Origin: Gluconobacter sp. Gdi
GTDB lineage: Bacteria; Pseudomonadota; Alphaproteobacteria; Acetobacterales; Acetobacteraceae
DNA length: 64,000 nt
Direction: 5' to 3'
Assembly: GCF_014132155.1 (NCBI RefSeq)
Contig: NZ_BLJQ01000001.1
Location: forward strand, 62,001-126,000
A model generated the notes under the pieces. It was not told the origin of the DNA, did no database searches, and saw nothing but the letters and a program-made list of their open reading frames with translations. The stretch's first letter is position 1. Every line of letters begins with the position of its first letter. This document shows, piece after piece, positions 1 to 10,400 of the stretch. The position numbers and the translations under genes were made by a program.

Positions 1-3000
1 TCTGCAGCGTCACGACATCTTCGGGGTTAGCAGGGTTCGTCGCCCAGCCGGAGATGCGATTGCGTGTAGCGATGTCTATGAAGCCATCAAGAGGGGCCAC
101 TGGCGACGGTGCCAGAACGGCCTGTGGAATTTTCTGCTCCATCTGGTCCATCATCCAGGGCGTGTTGCCCAAGGGAGCATGATCGGTGGCGCGACGCACT
201 TCCAGAACGTGACGATCCAGCGGAGACAGACCGCCTGGAATATCAAATCGGAAGCCACAGGCTCCACCAACATCCGGCCTTGCCGTTCCCGTGGTGACTT
301 CGCCGAGAACAACCCCATTATCAAGGATCTGAAGGCGAACGGCGTCAGTGCTGCCCGGAACGCGTGCCCACCCTTCAATATGAGTGTGGGTTACAACGTC
401 CAGGAAGCCTTCCAGAGGGCCCGTTGCCACGCGTGTTTTAGTGGAAAGAGCGTTCAGGCGCGTCCGAATGGCGGCTAACTGAGCACCTTCTTCAACACGT
501 GGCGCACAATAGCGGGCCTGAACCTGCTCTGCCGCAGGATAGAGCGCATCATACTCGGAAGCATTGTGGAACATGCCACGAGAGCTATCGTCCACAAAGG
601 TTTCGGACTCTGCACCGTTCGCGAAGATGACGTCGTGGCTTTCCAGCTCAATGTGGAAATAAGCCACCTCATCCATGCGTTCTGCCTGAAGGATGCTTGT
701 GCCGTTGACCAGAGCGACTGCGGGGATCAGAACCCCGTCCAGATACATGGCGTGGAGTGGCGAAACGGACAGATCCTGTTGTGGCAGATTATTGCCTAGA
801 GAACCGCTACGGAAGATGACCGGAAGGATGTCACGGTTCCCATTAGCGAACGCGCCCGCATAGTTTCGGCGACCAATCCAGTGGATGGCTCGGAGACCGT
901 TCGAACGGGTCTGAACAAGATCAGCGATTTCGAGCTGTTCGACCGGAATCTCTCCGCGGTTCGTCATGATGAGTGTGCCGCGGCAATAGCAGGGCGTCCC
1001 TTCGGCCAGGAGAAGTGTGCCGCCTGTACTGTCAGACTGAAGGGTGAAGAAATCAGCGGCATAGTCGCTATCGAGGGCTATCGTATAGGTGTCTATGCCG
1101 TTGGAAATTTCCAGCGTGGAAGGGTCGGTCAGGGTTGCTGTGGTGCTGCTGGACCAGGCGAGTTCTGGCAGGTCCACTTTTGCACCACTGGAAAGATGGA
1201 TGTTTCGGGTCGTGCTGCCTGCATAAAGTGCAAGACGGCTTCCATCTCCAACGCTGACATTCGAGGCCGAACTGCCGCTATGGACGGCGGCGCTCTGGCT
1301 GCTTGTCAGAGTAATGTCAGACAGGGCTGTGCCGTTCGTAGCCCTGTAATCCGTCATTTCCAGAAGGGTCAGGGACGGATCGTGATCTGACTCTGCGTCG
1401 AGTTGTCCCGTATTAACGTGCAGGGTCTGGAACTGGCCCGCATTCGCAAACCCGTCCGTTCCGACCGTATGGTCGAGTGACTGCGCGTTGCCTTCATAGA
1501 TGTAGGTGTAGCGATTGCTTGCGTCTTCTTTGGTCTCCATGTCCGTCAGGCCAGCATTGGCATAGACCTGGTTGGCGTCGCTCCACGCCACGTCATTGAA
1601 GTCACCGAGGATGCCGATCTTGGCGGTAGGATCGCTCGAAAGCTGGTTCTGGACGTAGTTCGTGATGTACTGGGCCTGCGCGATACGGTTGTTGACCGTC
1701 GCTGTCGTGCCGCCATGATTTACTGGTGGCTGGGTCGCACCATACAGCTCCGAACTTCCGGCCTGCGAGGACAGATGCACGTTAATGAGCGTGACATCCT
1801 TGCCATTGAACTCGAAGGTTCCAACCAGGGGCAGGCGGGTGTTCTTAAACGTGCCGCTCAGTTCCTCACTGCCGATGGTGGTTACGGGTTCTTTCAGTGT
1901 GACGCGGTCTGCGTTGTAGAGGAAGACGCTGCGGATATTGCCGCCGGAGACGCCACCCTGCGTGCCATTCGCCGGATCGACCTGAGCCCAGGAATAGGTG
2001 GGCCCCCCGGCATCAGCGATGGCTTTGACCAGAGCGGCAAGGTTCTGCTCAGCGCTGACAGTTCCATCGTTAGTGACGCCACTGTCATCCTGAATTTCCT
2101 GAACAGCCAGAACATCCGGACTGTCAAGATTTTTGACGATGATCTGCGCGACCTGCTTCAGACGGTCCGCATTTGCCGGGTCCAGGGCGTTGAAATTCTC
2201 GATGTTGTAGTCGCTGACGAGAAGGTTCTGCTCGTCCTTGTGGAAGGTCGTAACTGGCGCAGGCGTTTCATTGTGAATGACCGTGACCTGTGTGGTCGGG
2301 ATCAGTTCATAAACGCCGTTGTAATACGTTAGAACACCCGTAATATCGCCGAGCTTGTCGCCTACTTCGGCACTGATGGCAGAGCCAGGCGTGACACCGC
2401 TATCATAGTATATCTCGACGCGCTGGGTGTTGATGCTGCTCTCGGTGCTCTGAAGAGCGCCGGTTGGCGTGAGCAGTCCATTGCCGTTATCCGGCACGAC
2501 CCATGTGGCGTTAGAGGCTGTGGCGCCGGTGGCCACAACGTCATGCAGGGTAATGACCTGACCGATGAGGCTCCGGTAAAAGTCCAAAGCGTTGGTGTCT
2601 GGATTGAGGGAAGCCGTACTGGTGTTGAGGTCGATCGCCTGTTGCAGATCGCCGAGATAGGAGGCCGCCGGAACGGTGAGGCCACCTTGACCCACCACCG
2701 CTGGGGTAATGGCCGTGTAGGCTGCACCCGTGTCTGTGTAGGAGACGAGATTGAGTTCCGGTAAAGTGAGGGACTTGCTCCAGGATGTACCGGAGTAGTT
2801 CGTGACAGTGCCGGTTACGGAGACTGTTGTGCCAACAGTCGGGAGCGTTGCGTTTTTTCCGGCATAGACAAACAGGCCGGTACTTCCGACGCTGTTGGCG
2901 TCCTTGCTGGACTGCTGGATCCAGAACCCGATACTGCCATTCGTATCAATGGCTGTGACGACACCCGTGGTGGTGACGCTGCTGCCCGCTACCGTACTGT

Positions 3001-3715
3001 AATAACCATTCCCGTTAATCTGCTGGATCGTCAGAGGTGTTGGTGTTGTCGGTGTAGTGGTGCCGGAGTCATCACCGCTACCGCCTGATCCCGTGTCCGA
3101 CCCGGAAGAGCCATCGTCAGACCCAGAGGAACCTCCGGCATCAGAGCCGTCGTTTGCAGCCTCGGGTGTTACGAGAACTGTTCCAGCGGCAGGCGTTGTG
3201 CCGTAACCCGCAATGCCAGAAAGAGCCGGATCATCCACAGTCCAGTCTGATGGGCTGTCAGTGTCCCTTCCGTCAGGAATGCGGGAGGCACCGGCAATTA
3301 ATTTGCCTGTGAGAACGGGCGCGTTCGCGTAAGTTGGATCGCCCTTTCCGCCATCTGAGACCGCAATGGTGTCACCGATTTCAGACCAGGGCGTAGAGGT
3401 GAAAGTGCCTGTGTTGGCCGTGTCCAGATCGTCTCCCGCTTTGCCAGTAAAATTTTTGACCAAGAGGACAGTTTGCGTGCCGTTCTGCAAAGAATTTGTC
3501 TGGTATGGTGTGACCCAGTAACCGTTGCTGTTAGTGACGCCGAGCTGAAAAACATTATCAATTTTACCGGCAGCCGTTCCATCGCCGTCTACGACGATTA
3601 GCGACCATGCACTATAATCCGTATCTGCATCACCCTTGATTTCTATAAATTCGTTCGGATCGCCAGAAATACTTGAGTTAAACATGAATTCATTGATGAG
3701 CAGCGTGGATGTCAT
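1..3715 (-). CDS. Large multidomain nuclease with Hint domain (C-terminus outside window)
   Basis: An unbroken frame runs from ATG 3715 (AAGG about 9 bases upstream) to the left edge, 1238 codons with the C-terminus missing. Seen in order: a lamin-tail-like module at about 1-160; an acidic Ser/Gly/Asp linker at 188-220; an OB-like region at about 225-470; an endonuclease/exonuclease/phosphatase domain at about 495-780 with QEIQD (537), NVHLSS (645), GDFND (703) and SDHDP (776); a Hint_2 domain from about 905 (GTPCYCRGT, later LSVSPLHAMYL at 986); then two copies of a module carrying GWA at about 1115 and 1223. The nuclease part resembles ExeM/NucH-type extracellular DNases. Hint domains are self-processing folds, and this variant is frequent in acetic acid bacteria. 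There is no N-terminal signal peptide, so export (if any) would need a C-terminal signal outside the window. Substrate and processing are inferred. Confidence 0.85.
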   Translation of the reverse strand, partial: MTSTLLINEFMFNSSISGDPNEFIEIKGDADTDYSAWSLIVVDGDGTAAGKIDNVFQLGVTNSNGYWVTPYQTNSLQNGTQTVLLVKNFTGKAGDDLDTANTGTFTSTPWSEIGDTIAVSDGGKGDPTYANAPVLTGKLIAGASRIPDGRDTDSPSDWTVDDPALSGIAGYGTTPAAGTVLVTPEAANDGSDAGGSSGSDDGSSGSDTGSGGSGDDSGTTTPTTPTPLTIQQINGNGYYSTVAGSSVTTTGVVTAIDTNGSIGFWIQQSSKDANSVGSTGLFVYAGKNATLPTVGTTVSVTGTVTNYSGTSWSKSLTLPELNLVSYTDTGAAYTAITPAVVGQGGLTVPAASYLGDLQQAIDLNTSTASLNPDTNALDFYRSLIGQVITLHDVVATGATASNATWVVPDNGNGLLTPTGALQSTESSINTQRVEIYYDSGVTPGSAISAEVGDKLGDITGVLTYYNGVYELIPTTQVTVIHNETPAPVTTFHKDEQNLLVSDYNIENFNALDPANADRLKQVAQIIVKNLDSPDVLAVQEIQDDSGVTNDGTVSAEQNLAALVKAIADAGGPTYSWAQVDPANGTQGGVSGGNIRSVFLYNADRVTLKEPVTTIGSEELSGTFKNTRLPLVGTFEFNGKDVTLINVHLSSQAGSSELYGATQPPVNHGGTTATVNNRIAQAQYITNYVQNQLSSDPTAKIGILGDFNDVAWSDANQVYANAGLTDMETKEDASNRYTYIYEGNAQSLDHTVGTDGFANAGQFQTLHVNTGQLDAESDHDPSLTLLEMTDYRATNGTALSDITLTSSQSAAVHSGSSASNVSVGDGSRLALYAGSTTRNIHLSSGAKVDLPELAWSSSTTATLTDPSTLEISNGIDTYTIALDSDYAADFFTLQSDSTGGTLLLAEGTPCYCRGTLIMTNRGEIPVEQLEIADLVQTRSNGLRAIHWIGRRNYAGAFANGNRDILPVIFRSGSLGNNLPQQDLSVSPLHAMYLDGVLIPAVALVNGTSILQAERMDEVAYFHIELESHDVIFANGAESETFVDDSSRGMFHNASEYDALYPAAEQVQARYCAPRVEEGAQLAAIRTRLNALSTKTRVATGPLEGFLDVVTHTHIEGWARVPGSTDAVRLQILDNGVVLGEVTTGTARPDVGGACGFRFDIPGGLSPLDRHVLEVRRATDHAPLGNTPWMMDQMEQKIPQAVLAPSPVAPLDGFIDIATRNRISGWATNPANPEDVVTLQ

Positions 3716-3954
3716 TGTTAAATACCCTTGCTGGAATAATTTTTCAGAATCGTTACTGAAAAGTTAAAAAACATTTCTGACTTTGCGTAATAAAGAGTCA
3801 ATATGCGTTGTTTGTATTTTTTAAAAAATCACAAAACATTCACTTCATTTCGTTTTGTGTCCTATTCCATGCTTTTAGAGAGCAATGATGTGTTGTCAGA
3901 AACCAGAACACGAGGGCGCTTGCTGGATGGCCCATAGAACGTCACATTGAGGGG

Positions 3955-4404
3955 ATGCAGATAAGCCTCCCTGATCAGACCTCGACCGAACATCTTGCTG
4001 CCCGAATCGCGACGCTTTGTGCCGCCGGAGACTGCATTGCCCTGTCGGGTGGACTGGGTGCTGGGAAGAGCACTTTTGCCCGGGCCTTTCTACGGTTTCT
4101 GGCAGGCGATGCTACGATGGAAGTCCCGAGCCCAAGTTTTGCGCTGGTTCAGCCTTATGACACCTCCGCCGGGCCAGTTTTCCACTATGATCTATGGCGG
4201 TTGGATGGGTCGGATGCGCTGTATGAACTGGCCTGGGATGAAGCCTGCGAAGGCATCATGCTGGTGGAATGGCCAGAGCGCGCCGAAGATCTCCTGCCCG
4301 CCAATGCCCTGCATCTGACGCTGACCTCTGGTGCGACAGAAGACGAACGTCTTGCAGACCTGACCGGCTGGCCGGACGAGCGCCTGAGCGGGATTGCGCT
4401 ATGA
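3955..4404 (+). CDS. tsaE: tRNA threonylcarbamoyladenosine biosynthesis ATPase TsaE
   Basis: This 149-residue P-loop ATPase of the YjeE family partners with TsaB/TsaD to make the t6A37 modification of ANN-decoding tRNAs in the cytoplasm. The Walker A motif GGLGAGKST is at about residue 33-41. VPSPSFALVQPY and FHYDLWRLD are typical family motifs, and EWPERAEDLLP is the conserved C-terminal signature. Length is normal. The stop overlaps the addB start (ATGA at 4401-4404), so the two are translationally coupled. It opens a co-directional run tsaE-addB-addA. The 239-base AT-rich gap upstream separates it from the divergent nuclease gene and should hold both promoters. Confidence 0.95.
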   Translation: MQISLPDQTSTEHLAARIATLCAAGDCIALSGGLGAGKSTFARAFLRFLAGDATMEVPSPSFALVQPYDTSAGPVFHYDLWRLDGSDALYELAWDEACEGIMLVEWPERAEDLLPANALHLTLTSGATEDERLADLTGWPDERLSGIAL

Positions 4405-7400
4405 CCGTTGTGACGATTGCGGGCACCGAGCCGTTTCTGGATCGGGTCGCTCATGAATGGCTGAAGCAGGACCCTGCCGCTGGAACGGATGGTCCGGGCC
4501 TGCTGCTCGTGCCGAGCCGTCGTGCCGGCCGTGCATTGATGGAAGCGTTCCTGCGCGTGCTGGATGGCAAGGCATCCCTTCTGCCGCGCATCGTTGCGAT
4601 CAATGACGTAGATGAAGAGGCGCTGGCGTCCATCGGGATTGATGTCTCGTTGCCCCCGGCTGTTGAGCCACAAAGACGGCTGGCTGTTCTGTCCATGCTG
4701 ATTCTGCAAACGCCCATTGTCAGTGTCGGAGTGGACAAAACCAAAGGCATTGATCGGGCATGGCCTCTCGCCAAGGCCCTGGCTGACCTGATGGATGAGG
4801 CCGAGCGGAGTGGCGTGGATCTGGCAAAAAGTCTGCCGGACGCTGTAGAGGAACGCTTTTCGGAACACTGGCAGCAGACGCTGAAATTTCTGGAAATCGT
4901 AACCACGATCTGGCCGAAATGGTTAGAAGAAGAGGGTCTGTCGAACCCCGTTGCCCGTCAGGTCGCGCGTCTGAAAGCGCAGGCGGCGGCATGGCAGCAT
5001 GTTCCGCCCCACACGCCAGTTTGGGCCGTCGGGTTCGCAGATGGGTCCGCAGCGGTTTCAGATGTGCTGGCGGCAGTAGCGACATTGCCGGCCGGACTGG
5101 TGATCCTTCCGGGGGTTGATCTGGACCTGCCTCAGGCAATGTGGGAGGCGCTTCCTGCGTCCCACCCACAAGCTGGTCTCAAGGAAATTCTTGCGGATCT
5201 GGGTCTGACACGCGACAATCTGACGGATTGGGACGGCGGCAGGGATCGGGCCAGAGAGCGTCTGATGCGTGGCGTCATGCTGCCGGAACAGGGGATTACG
5301 GCCTGGGGGCGGGATCTGAACCCGCGTGATATCTCTGGCCTGTCTCTGCTGCCTGCACAGGATCAGCAACAGGAAGCGCAGTCCATCGCGCTGATCCTTA
5401 GAAATGTGGTGTCCGTCTCCGGCCAGACCTGTGCGCTTGTGACGCCAGATCGTAGTCTTGCCCAGCGCGTCGGGACCGAGCTTTTGCGGTTCGGGATTTA
5501 TGCTGATGACAGTGCCGGTGAGCCTCTGGCGCAGACGCCAGCCGCCGTGTTCCTGCGCCTGATCGCCACGGCAGCCGAGGCGCAACTGTCCCCGGTGGCT
5601 CTGCTTTCCGTTCTGAAACACCCTTTAGCGTCGCTTGGGCGAACACCGGGCAACTGTCACGCCTCGGCCCGTCGGCTGGAGCGTCTGTTGCTGCGTGGAC
5701 CCGCTCCTGCACCGGGGATTGCAGGCCTTAAAGCGGCGCTTGAGACTTATATTCAGAACCAGCGTGATCCGGACAATGGGGCAAGCGCGGATGCTCCTGA
5801 TGAGCCGGAAGGGCCAGCAGCGTTCATCGCCCGGATTGAAGCCGCTTTCGAGCCTTTGCTTGGCCTGTCTGGCGCGGTTCCACTCCCTGAATTGCTGGAA
5901 GCCTTGATTCATACCGCCGAAGCTCTGGCTGCGACCGAAACAGAACTGACTGCAGAGCCTGAAGAAGGACTGCATCCGGGTGGCCGTCTCTGGATGGGGG
6001 ACGATGGTGAGGCGCTGTCTCGCCACTTGGCCGCTTTGATCCAGCATACCGGCATCCTGCCACCGCAAAGGTTGGCGCATCTGGATTCCTTCCTGAACAC
6101 GTCCATGGCCGGGCAGATGCTGACGGGTTTGCGCGCGCATCGGGGTGGTGTGGAGTTGGCCCATCCGCGTGTCACCATTCTCGGTGTGCTCGAAGCGCGT
6201 CTATTGGCGTTCGATGTGGTTGTTCTGGGTGGATTGAACGAAACGGTCTGGCCGCCCGCGACTGATCCTGGGCCATGGTTGAGCCGCCCGATGCGGACGC
6301 GTGTGGGTCTGCCGTCTCCTGAGCGGCAGATCGGGATCAGTGCCCATGATTTCGTCTCAACAGCGCTGGCCGCTGGGGAGGTCGTGTTTTCCAGTTCCGC
6401 CCGACGGGATGGTGCACCGGGTGTGCCTGCCCGCTGGATGGTGCGAATGGAAGCATTCCTGGGTGGTCGCGGCCAGAAGCTGCCTGTGCATCCAGCGCTC
6501 GAATGGCAAAAGGCCATGGATCAGCCGCTGGATGGTGCAGAAACCGTGGCTCCCCCAGAGCCAAGGCCTCCTGTGGCACTCCGGCCGCGGCGTCTGAGCA
6601 TCACGGAGATCGAAACGTGGATGCAGGACCCGTATGCCATTTACGCCAAGCATGTTCTGAAGCTGAAGGCACTCAAGCCGCTTGAAGAAGGGGCGGAACA
6701 TGCTGATTTCGGCATGATCGTGCATGAGGCTATGGATCGCGTTCTCAAGGACTATCCGGATCGTTGGCCGCAGAATGTGGCTGCCTCCTTGAAGCGTACC
6801 TTCGCCGAAGAACTTGCCAAGGCCAATATGCGACCTGCGCTGGTCAGTTGGTGGGCCCCAAGGCTGGAGCGTATTGCGGACTGGGTTGCCGTACAGGAGC
6901 GCACCCGTCGAGAACAGGAACACGCCGTCGCGCGACATATGGAAGTGTCTGCGTCCTTCAGGATCGAAGCTGCACGCGCACCCTTTGAGCTACGCGGGAG
7001 GGCAGACCGCATTGACGTTGATGAAGACGGCAAGGCGACGATCTTCGATTACAAGACCGGCTCTCCGCCAACAGGCAAAGCGGTAGAGGGTGGATGGTCC
7101 GTTCAGCTTGTTCTGGAAGGGGCATTGCTGGCCAAAGGTGCTTTCGAAGGCGTTCCGGCTGCCGAAACGAAACAGCTTCTGTACTGGCACCTGACAGGCG
7201 GCGATGATCCGGGGAAAGAGAGCGAAGTTCCAAGCCGGAAATCCAGCCTTGATGCCGCTGCCCTGATTGGTGAGGCCATGGAAAAACTGCGTGGCCTCAT
7301 TGATGAGTATGACCAGCCCGATCAACCCTATCGCTCCCAGCCCTGGGCCGGGCATGTGCCGCGCTATACGGATTACGCTCAGTTGGCACGGGTGGACGAA

Positions 7401-7436
7401 TGGCGCGCGGCCTATGCGGAAGGAGACGATTCATGA
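4401..7436 (+). CDS. addB: Double-strand break repair protein AddB
   Basis: AddB is the second subunit of the AddAB helicase-nuclease, the alphaproteobacterial counterpart of RecBCD, which resects double-strand ends for RecA. The start chosen is ATG 4401, overlapping the tsaE stop, giving 1011 residues (MTVVTIAGTEPFLD). An in-frame ATG at 4269 lies inside tsaE and is unlikely. The N-terminal inactivated-helicase half begins with GLLLVPSRRAGRAL. The C-terminal RecB-type nuclease domain at about 730-1000 contains SITEIETWMQDPYAIY, DFGMIVHEAMD, LRGRADRID and IFDYKTGSPP, which carry the metal-binding residues. The nuclease region has no cysteine, so the Fe-S cluster of Bacillus AddB is absent. 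The stop overlaps the addA start by three bases. Confidence 0.95.
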   Translation: MTVVTIAGTEPFLDRVAHEWLKQDPAAGTDGPGLLLVPSRRAGRALMEAFLRVLDGKASLLPRIVAINDVDEEALASIGIDVSLPPAVEPQRRLAVLSMLILQTPIVSVGVDKTKGIDRAWPLAKALADLMDEAERSGVDLAKSLPDAVEERFSEHWQQTLKFLEIVTTIWPKWLEEEGLSNPVARQVARLKAQAAAWQHVPPHTPVWAVGFADGSAAVSDVLAAVATLPAGLVILPGVDLDLPQAMWEALPASHPQAGLKEILADLGLTRDNLTDWDGGRDRARERLMRGVMLPEQGITAWGRDLNPRDISGLSLLPAQDQQQEAQSIALILRNVVSVSGQTCALVTPDRSLAQRVGTELLRFGIYADDSAGEPLAQTPAAVFLRLIATAAEAQLSPVALLSVLKHPLASLGRTPGNCHASARRLERLLLRGPAPAPGIAGLKAALETYIQNQRDPDNGASADAPDEPEGPAAFIARIEAAFEPLLGLSGAVPLPELLEALIHTAEALAATETELTAEPEEGLHPGGRLWMGDDGEALSRHLAALIQHTGILPPQRLAHLDSFLNTSMAGQMLTGLRAHRGGVELAHPRVTILGVLEARLLAFDVVVLGGLNETVWPPATDPGPWLSRPMRTRVGLPSPERQIGISAHDFVSTALAAGEVVFSSSARRDGAPGVPARWMVRMEAFLGGRGQKLPVHPALEWQKAMDQPLDGAETVAPPEPRPPVALRPRRLSITEIETWMQDPYAIYAKHVLKLKALKPLEEGAEHADFGMIVHEAMDRVLKDYPDRWPQNVAASLKRTFAEELAKANMRPALVSWWAPRLERIADWVAVQERTRREQEHAVARHMEVSASFRIEAARAPFELRGRADRIDVDEDGKATIFDYKTGSPPTGKAVEGGWSVQLVLEGALLAKGAFEGVPAAETKQLLYWHLTGGDDPGKESEVPSRKSSLDAAALIGEAMEKLRGLIDEYDQPDQPYRSQPWAGHVPRYTDYAQLARVDEWRAAYAEGDDS

Positions 7437-10400
7437 GCGAGACGCGCAACCGCGCTGACGTCATTGCGGAAGCTGATCGCACCCAGCTTGCCGCGTCTGA
7501 CCCGATGGCGTCCGTCTTCGTGTCTGCGTCTGCTGGATCAGGTAAGACGAAGCTGCTGATTGATCGTCTGCTTCGTCTGATGCTGCCCCTTGAAGTAGAA
7601 GCAGATGATGGGTCGATTGTGTTGGCCGAAGGGGCAAATCCGTCCCGCATCCTATGCTTGACCTACACCAAAGCCGCCGCCGCGGAGATGGCCAACCGTC
7701 TTCAGTCCCGGCTTGGCGAATGGGTATCGCTCCCGGATGAGCGTCTGGGCCGGGAACTTGAGAAACTGCGTGTCCCCAATACGGATGAGACACGTCGTGC
7801 GGCCCGGGCGCTGTTCCTGAAAGTTCTGGACCTGCCGGGCGGTCTGCGGATCGAAACGATCCATGCGTTCTGTCAGTCTCTTCTGCGTCGTTTCCCGCTG
7901 GAAGCCTCCGTTGATCCGCATTTCACTCTGATGGAAGATACGGATACGACGCTCGCTTTGCGGGAAGCCATGGAAGACGAACTCGCCAAGGCTCCGAAAA
8001 TCGTGGCCGAAGTGGCGGGGACCATCGGGATCGACCGGTTCTTCCAGCGGATACGTGCTCTGAACATGGAAGAAAGCCGCGTTCGTCCCCTGCTGGACCG
8101 CTGGCAGATCCTGCCGGACGCTGTGCTGAGCGCTTATCGGGGCGCCCTGAAAGCCGGGCAGGAGGCGGCGTCTGATCTGGAAGGGTTGATCTGTAAGCCT
8201 CGCAAGGAAGCGGAATTGCGGGCCGGACTTCAGGCGGCGCTCGGCGTGGTCACGGCCGCTGCGAAACCAACTGTGGAGCAGATGCTCCTATGGCTTGGGA
8301 CGCAGATAGAAGACCGTTCGGCACCTGTCTGGAGCAAATGTCTGCTGACGGACAAAGGCACCGTGCGGCAGATGAACCGCATCATCAGCAAGAAAGCACA
8401 GGACGCCGTTCCTGACATCGTGCCGCTGCTGGAAGAGGAAGGCCAGCGCCTTCTGGACCTGACCGAGAGCATCAAGCGCGCCGTGCTTCTTTCCCTGAAT
8501 CGCGCGCTTCTGTCCCTTGCCGCACCAATGCTGTCTAACTTCCGAGAGGGCAAGGCCGCGCGTGGACTGGTGGACTACAACGACCTTATTCAGGAAACGC
8601 GGAATCTGCTGGAAGATCCAGGTGCGGCCTGGGTGCTCTACAAGCTGGATGGCGGTATCGACCACCTGTTGCTGGACGAGGTGCAGGATAATTCCGGGCT
8701 TCAGTGGGAAATCGCCGGAGCTCTGACATCCGAGTTCTTCTCCGGTGAGGGCGCATGGGAGCAGGGGCCGAGACCCCGCACCGTGTTCGCGGTCGGCGAC
8801 TACAAACAGTCCATTTACGGATTTCAGGGCGCTGACCCCGAACAGTTTCATAGCTGGAGAGCCGAGTTTGCCCGTCGCGTTCAGAATGCGGGTCTGCCGT
8901 GGCGTGATCCGGATCTGAACGTCTCGTTCCGCTCCGTCACGCCCGTTCTGTCTTTTGTGGACGCGGTCTTTTCTCAGCCGAATGCCGCACATGGCCTGCT
9001 GGAGCAGGGGCAGGAGGCACTCCTTCCTCATGTGTCCGCGCGTCCGGGGCAGGGTGGGCGCGTTGAACTCTGGCCGCTCGTTCCGGTGCTGGAAGGCGAA
9101 GACGATGATGAAGGTCTGACGCCCTGGCAGGCTCCGAAAGCCAATACCGGCCAGCGCAGTGCACCACAGCGTCTGGCGGAGGCCCTTGCCGGGTGGATTG
9201 ATCAACAAATTGGTCGTTCGCCGCAACCGGGTCAGGCGCCGTTGAAAGCTGGTGATGTCCTGATTCTCGTCCCGCGTCGTTCGTCATTCCTGCGCTCCCT
9301 GATCCGGGCGTTGAAGTCGCGGAATGTGCCGGTGGCAACACTGGTGCGCGTTGGTCTGACACAGCAGGTCGCTGTGCGCGACCTCATGACGCTCTGTGCG
9401 GCACTGCTTTTGCCACAAGACGATCTGACACTGGCGGCGGTTCTGACCTCACCCCTCGGTGGACTGAGCGATGATTCCCTGATGGCGCTGGCGACAAAAG
9501 ATGGTCGCGCCCACGCCCTTGGCTCTAAAGGCCAGCCGCTCTGGACTGTCCTGCGGGAGCGTCATCGGGAGCGTGCGGAGTGGCAGTCCGCGTGGGTCAT
9601 GCTGTCCGCGCTTTATGCACGGGTGGATTATGCCACGCCGTATCGTCTGCTGGCCGAAGCCCTTGGCCCGCATGGTGGGCGCACAAGATTGCTGCGTCGT
9701 CTTGGGCCGGAAGCGGCTGAACCTGTGGACGAACTGCTGACCGCTGCCCTGCGCTACGAAGGACTGCACCCCCCTTCGCTTCAGGGGTTTCTGCATTGGC
9801 TGGAAGCTAGCGAAATCACCAGTAAGCGTGAAGCCGAAAGCGAGACCGGGGCTGTCCGCGTCATGACTGTGCATGGATCGAAGGGATTGCAGGCCCGTTT
9901 GGTCGTGATGCCGGATACGTTGTCCCGTGCGCCAGCCAGTGGCGATTTCCTGTGGGAGGAGGCGGTCGGGCTGGACCTTCCGATCTGGGTGCCGAAGAAA
10001 GATGCTGGCACGGATGTCACGACGGCCTTGTCTGCTCGCGATGCGGAGAAGGCACGGGCGGAAAATAACCGTCTACTCTACGTGGCCCTGACGCGCGCCA
10101 GTGACTGGCTGGTGATCTGCGGAGCCTCCACGAAACGTCAGCCGGAAGACACGAGTTGGTATCGTCAATGTCAGGCCGGGTTTGAAACGCTCATCAATGC
10201 GCGATCCGAACCGCTGGGACTGGGGTGGGACGGAGACCGTCTGCTTCTGGAAGAAGAGCGAAGTGTGGCTCCCGCGCCGGATGCCGCGCCGCAGATCGTC
10301 GCGCCCATGCTGGATTTGCCGGTCTGGCTAGGCCGTGCGCCCGAGTGGCGCGCGGATGTTGCGCCAATGGAAGACGCCATGACCCGGCCTCTGGCGCCGA

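Noticed and set aside
881-2332. Open frames on the plus strand at 881-1390 and 1715-2332
   Set aside because: They lie antisense to the large nuclease-Hint gene, whose minus-strand frame is unbroken and rich in recognised motifs.
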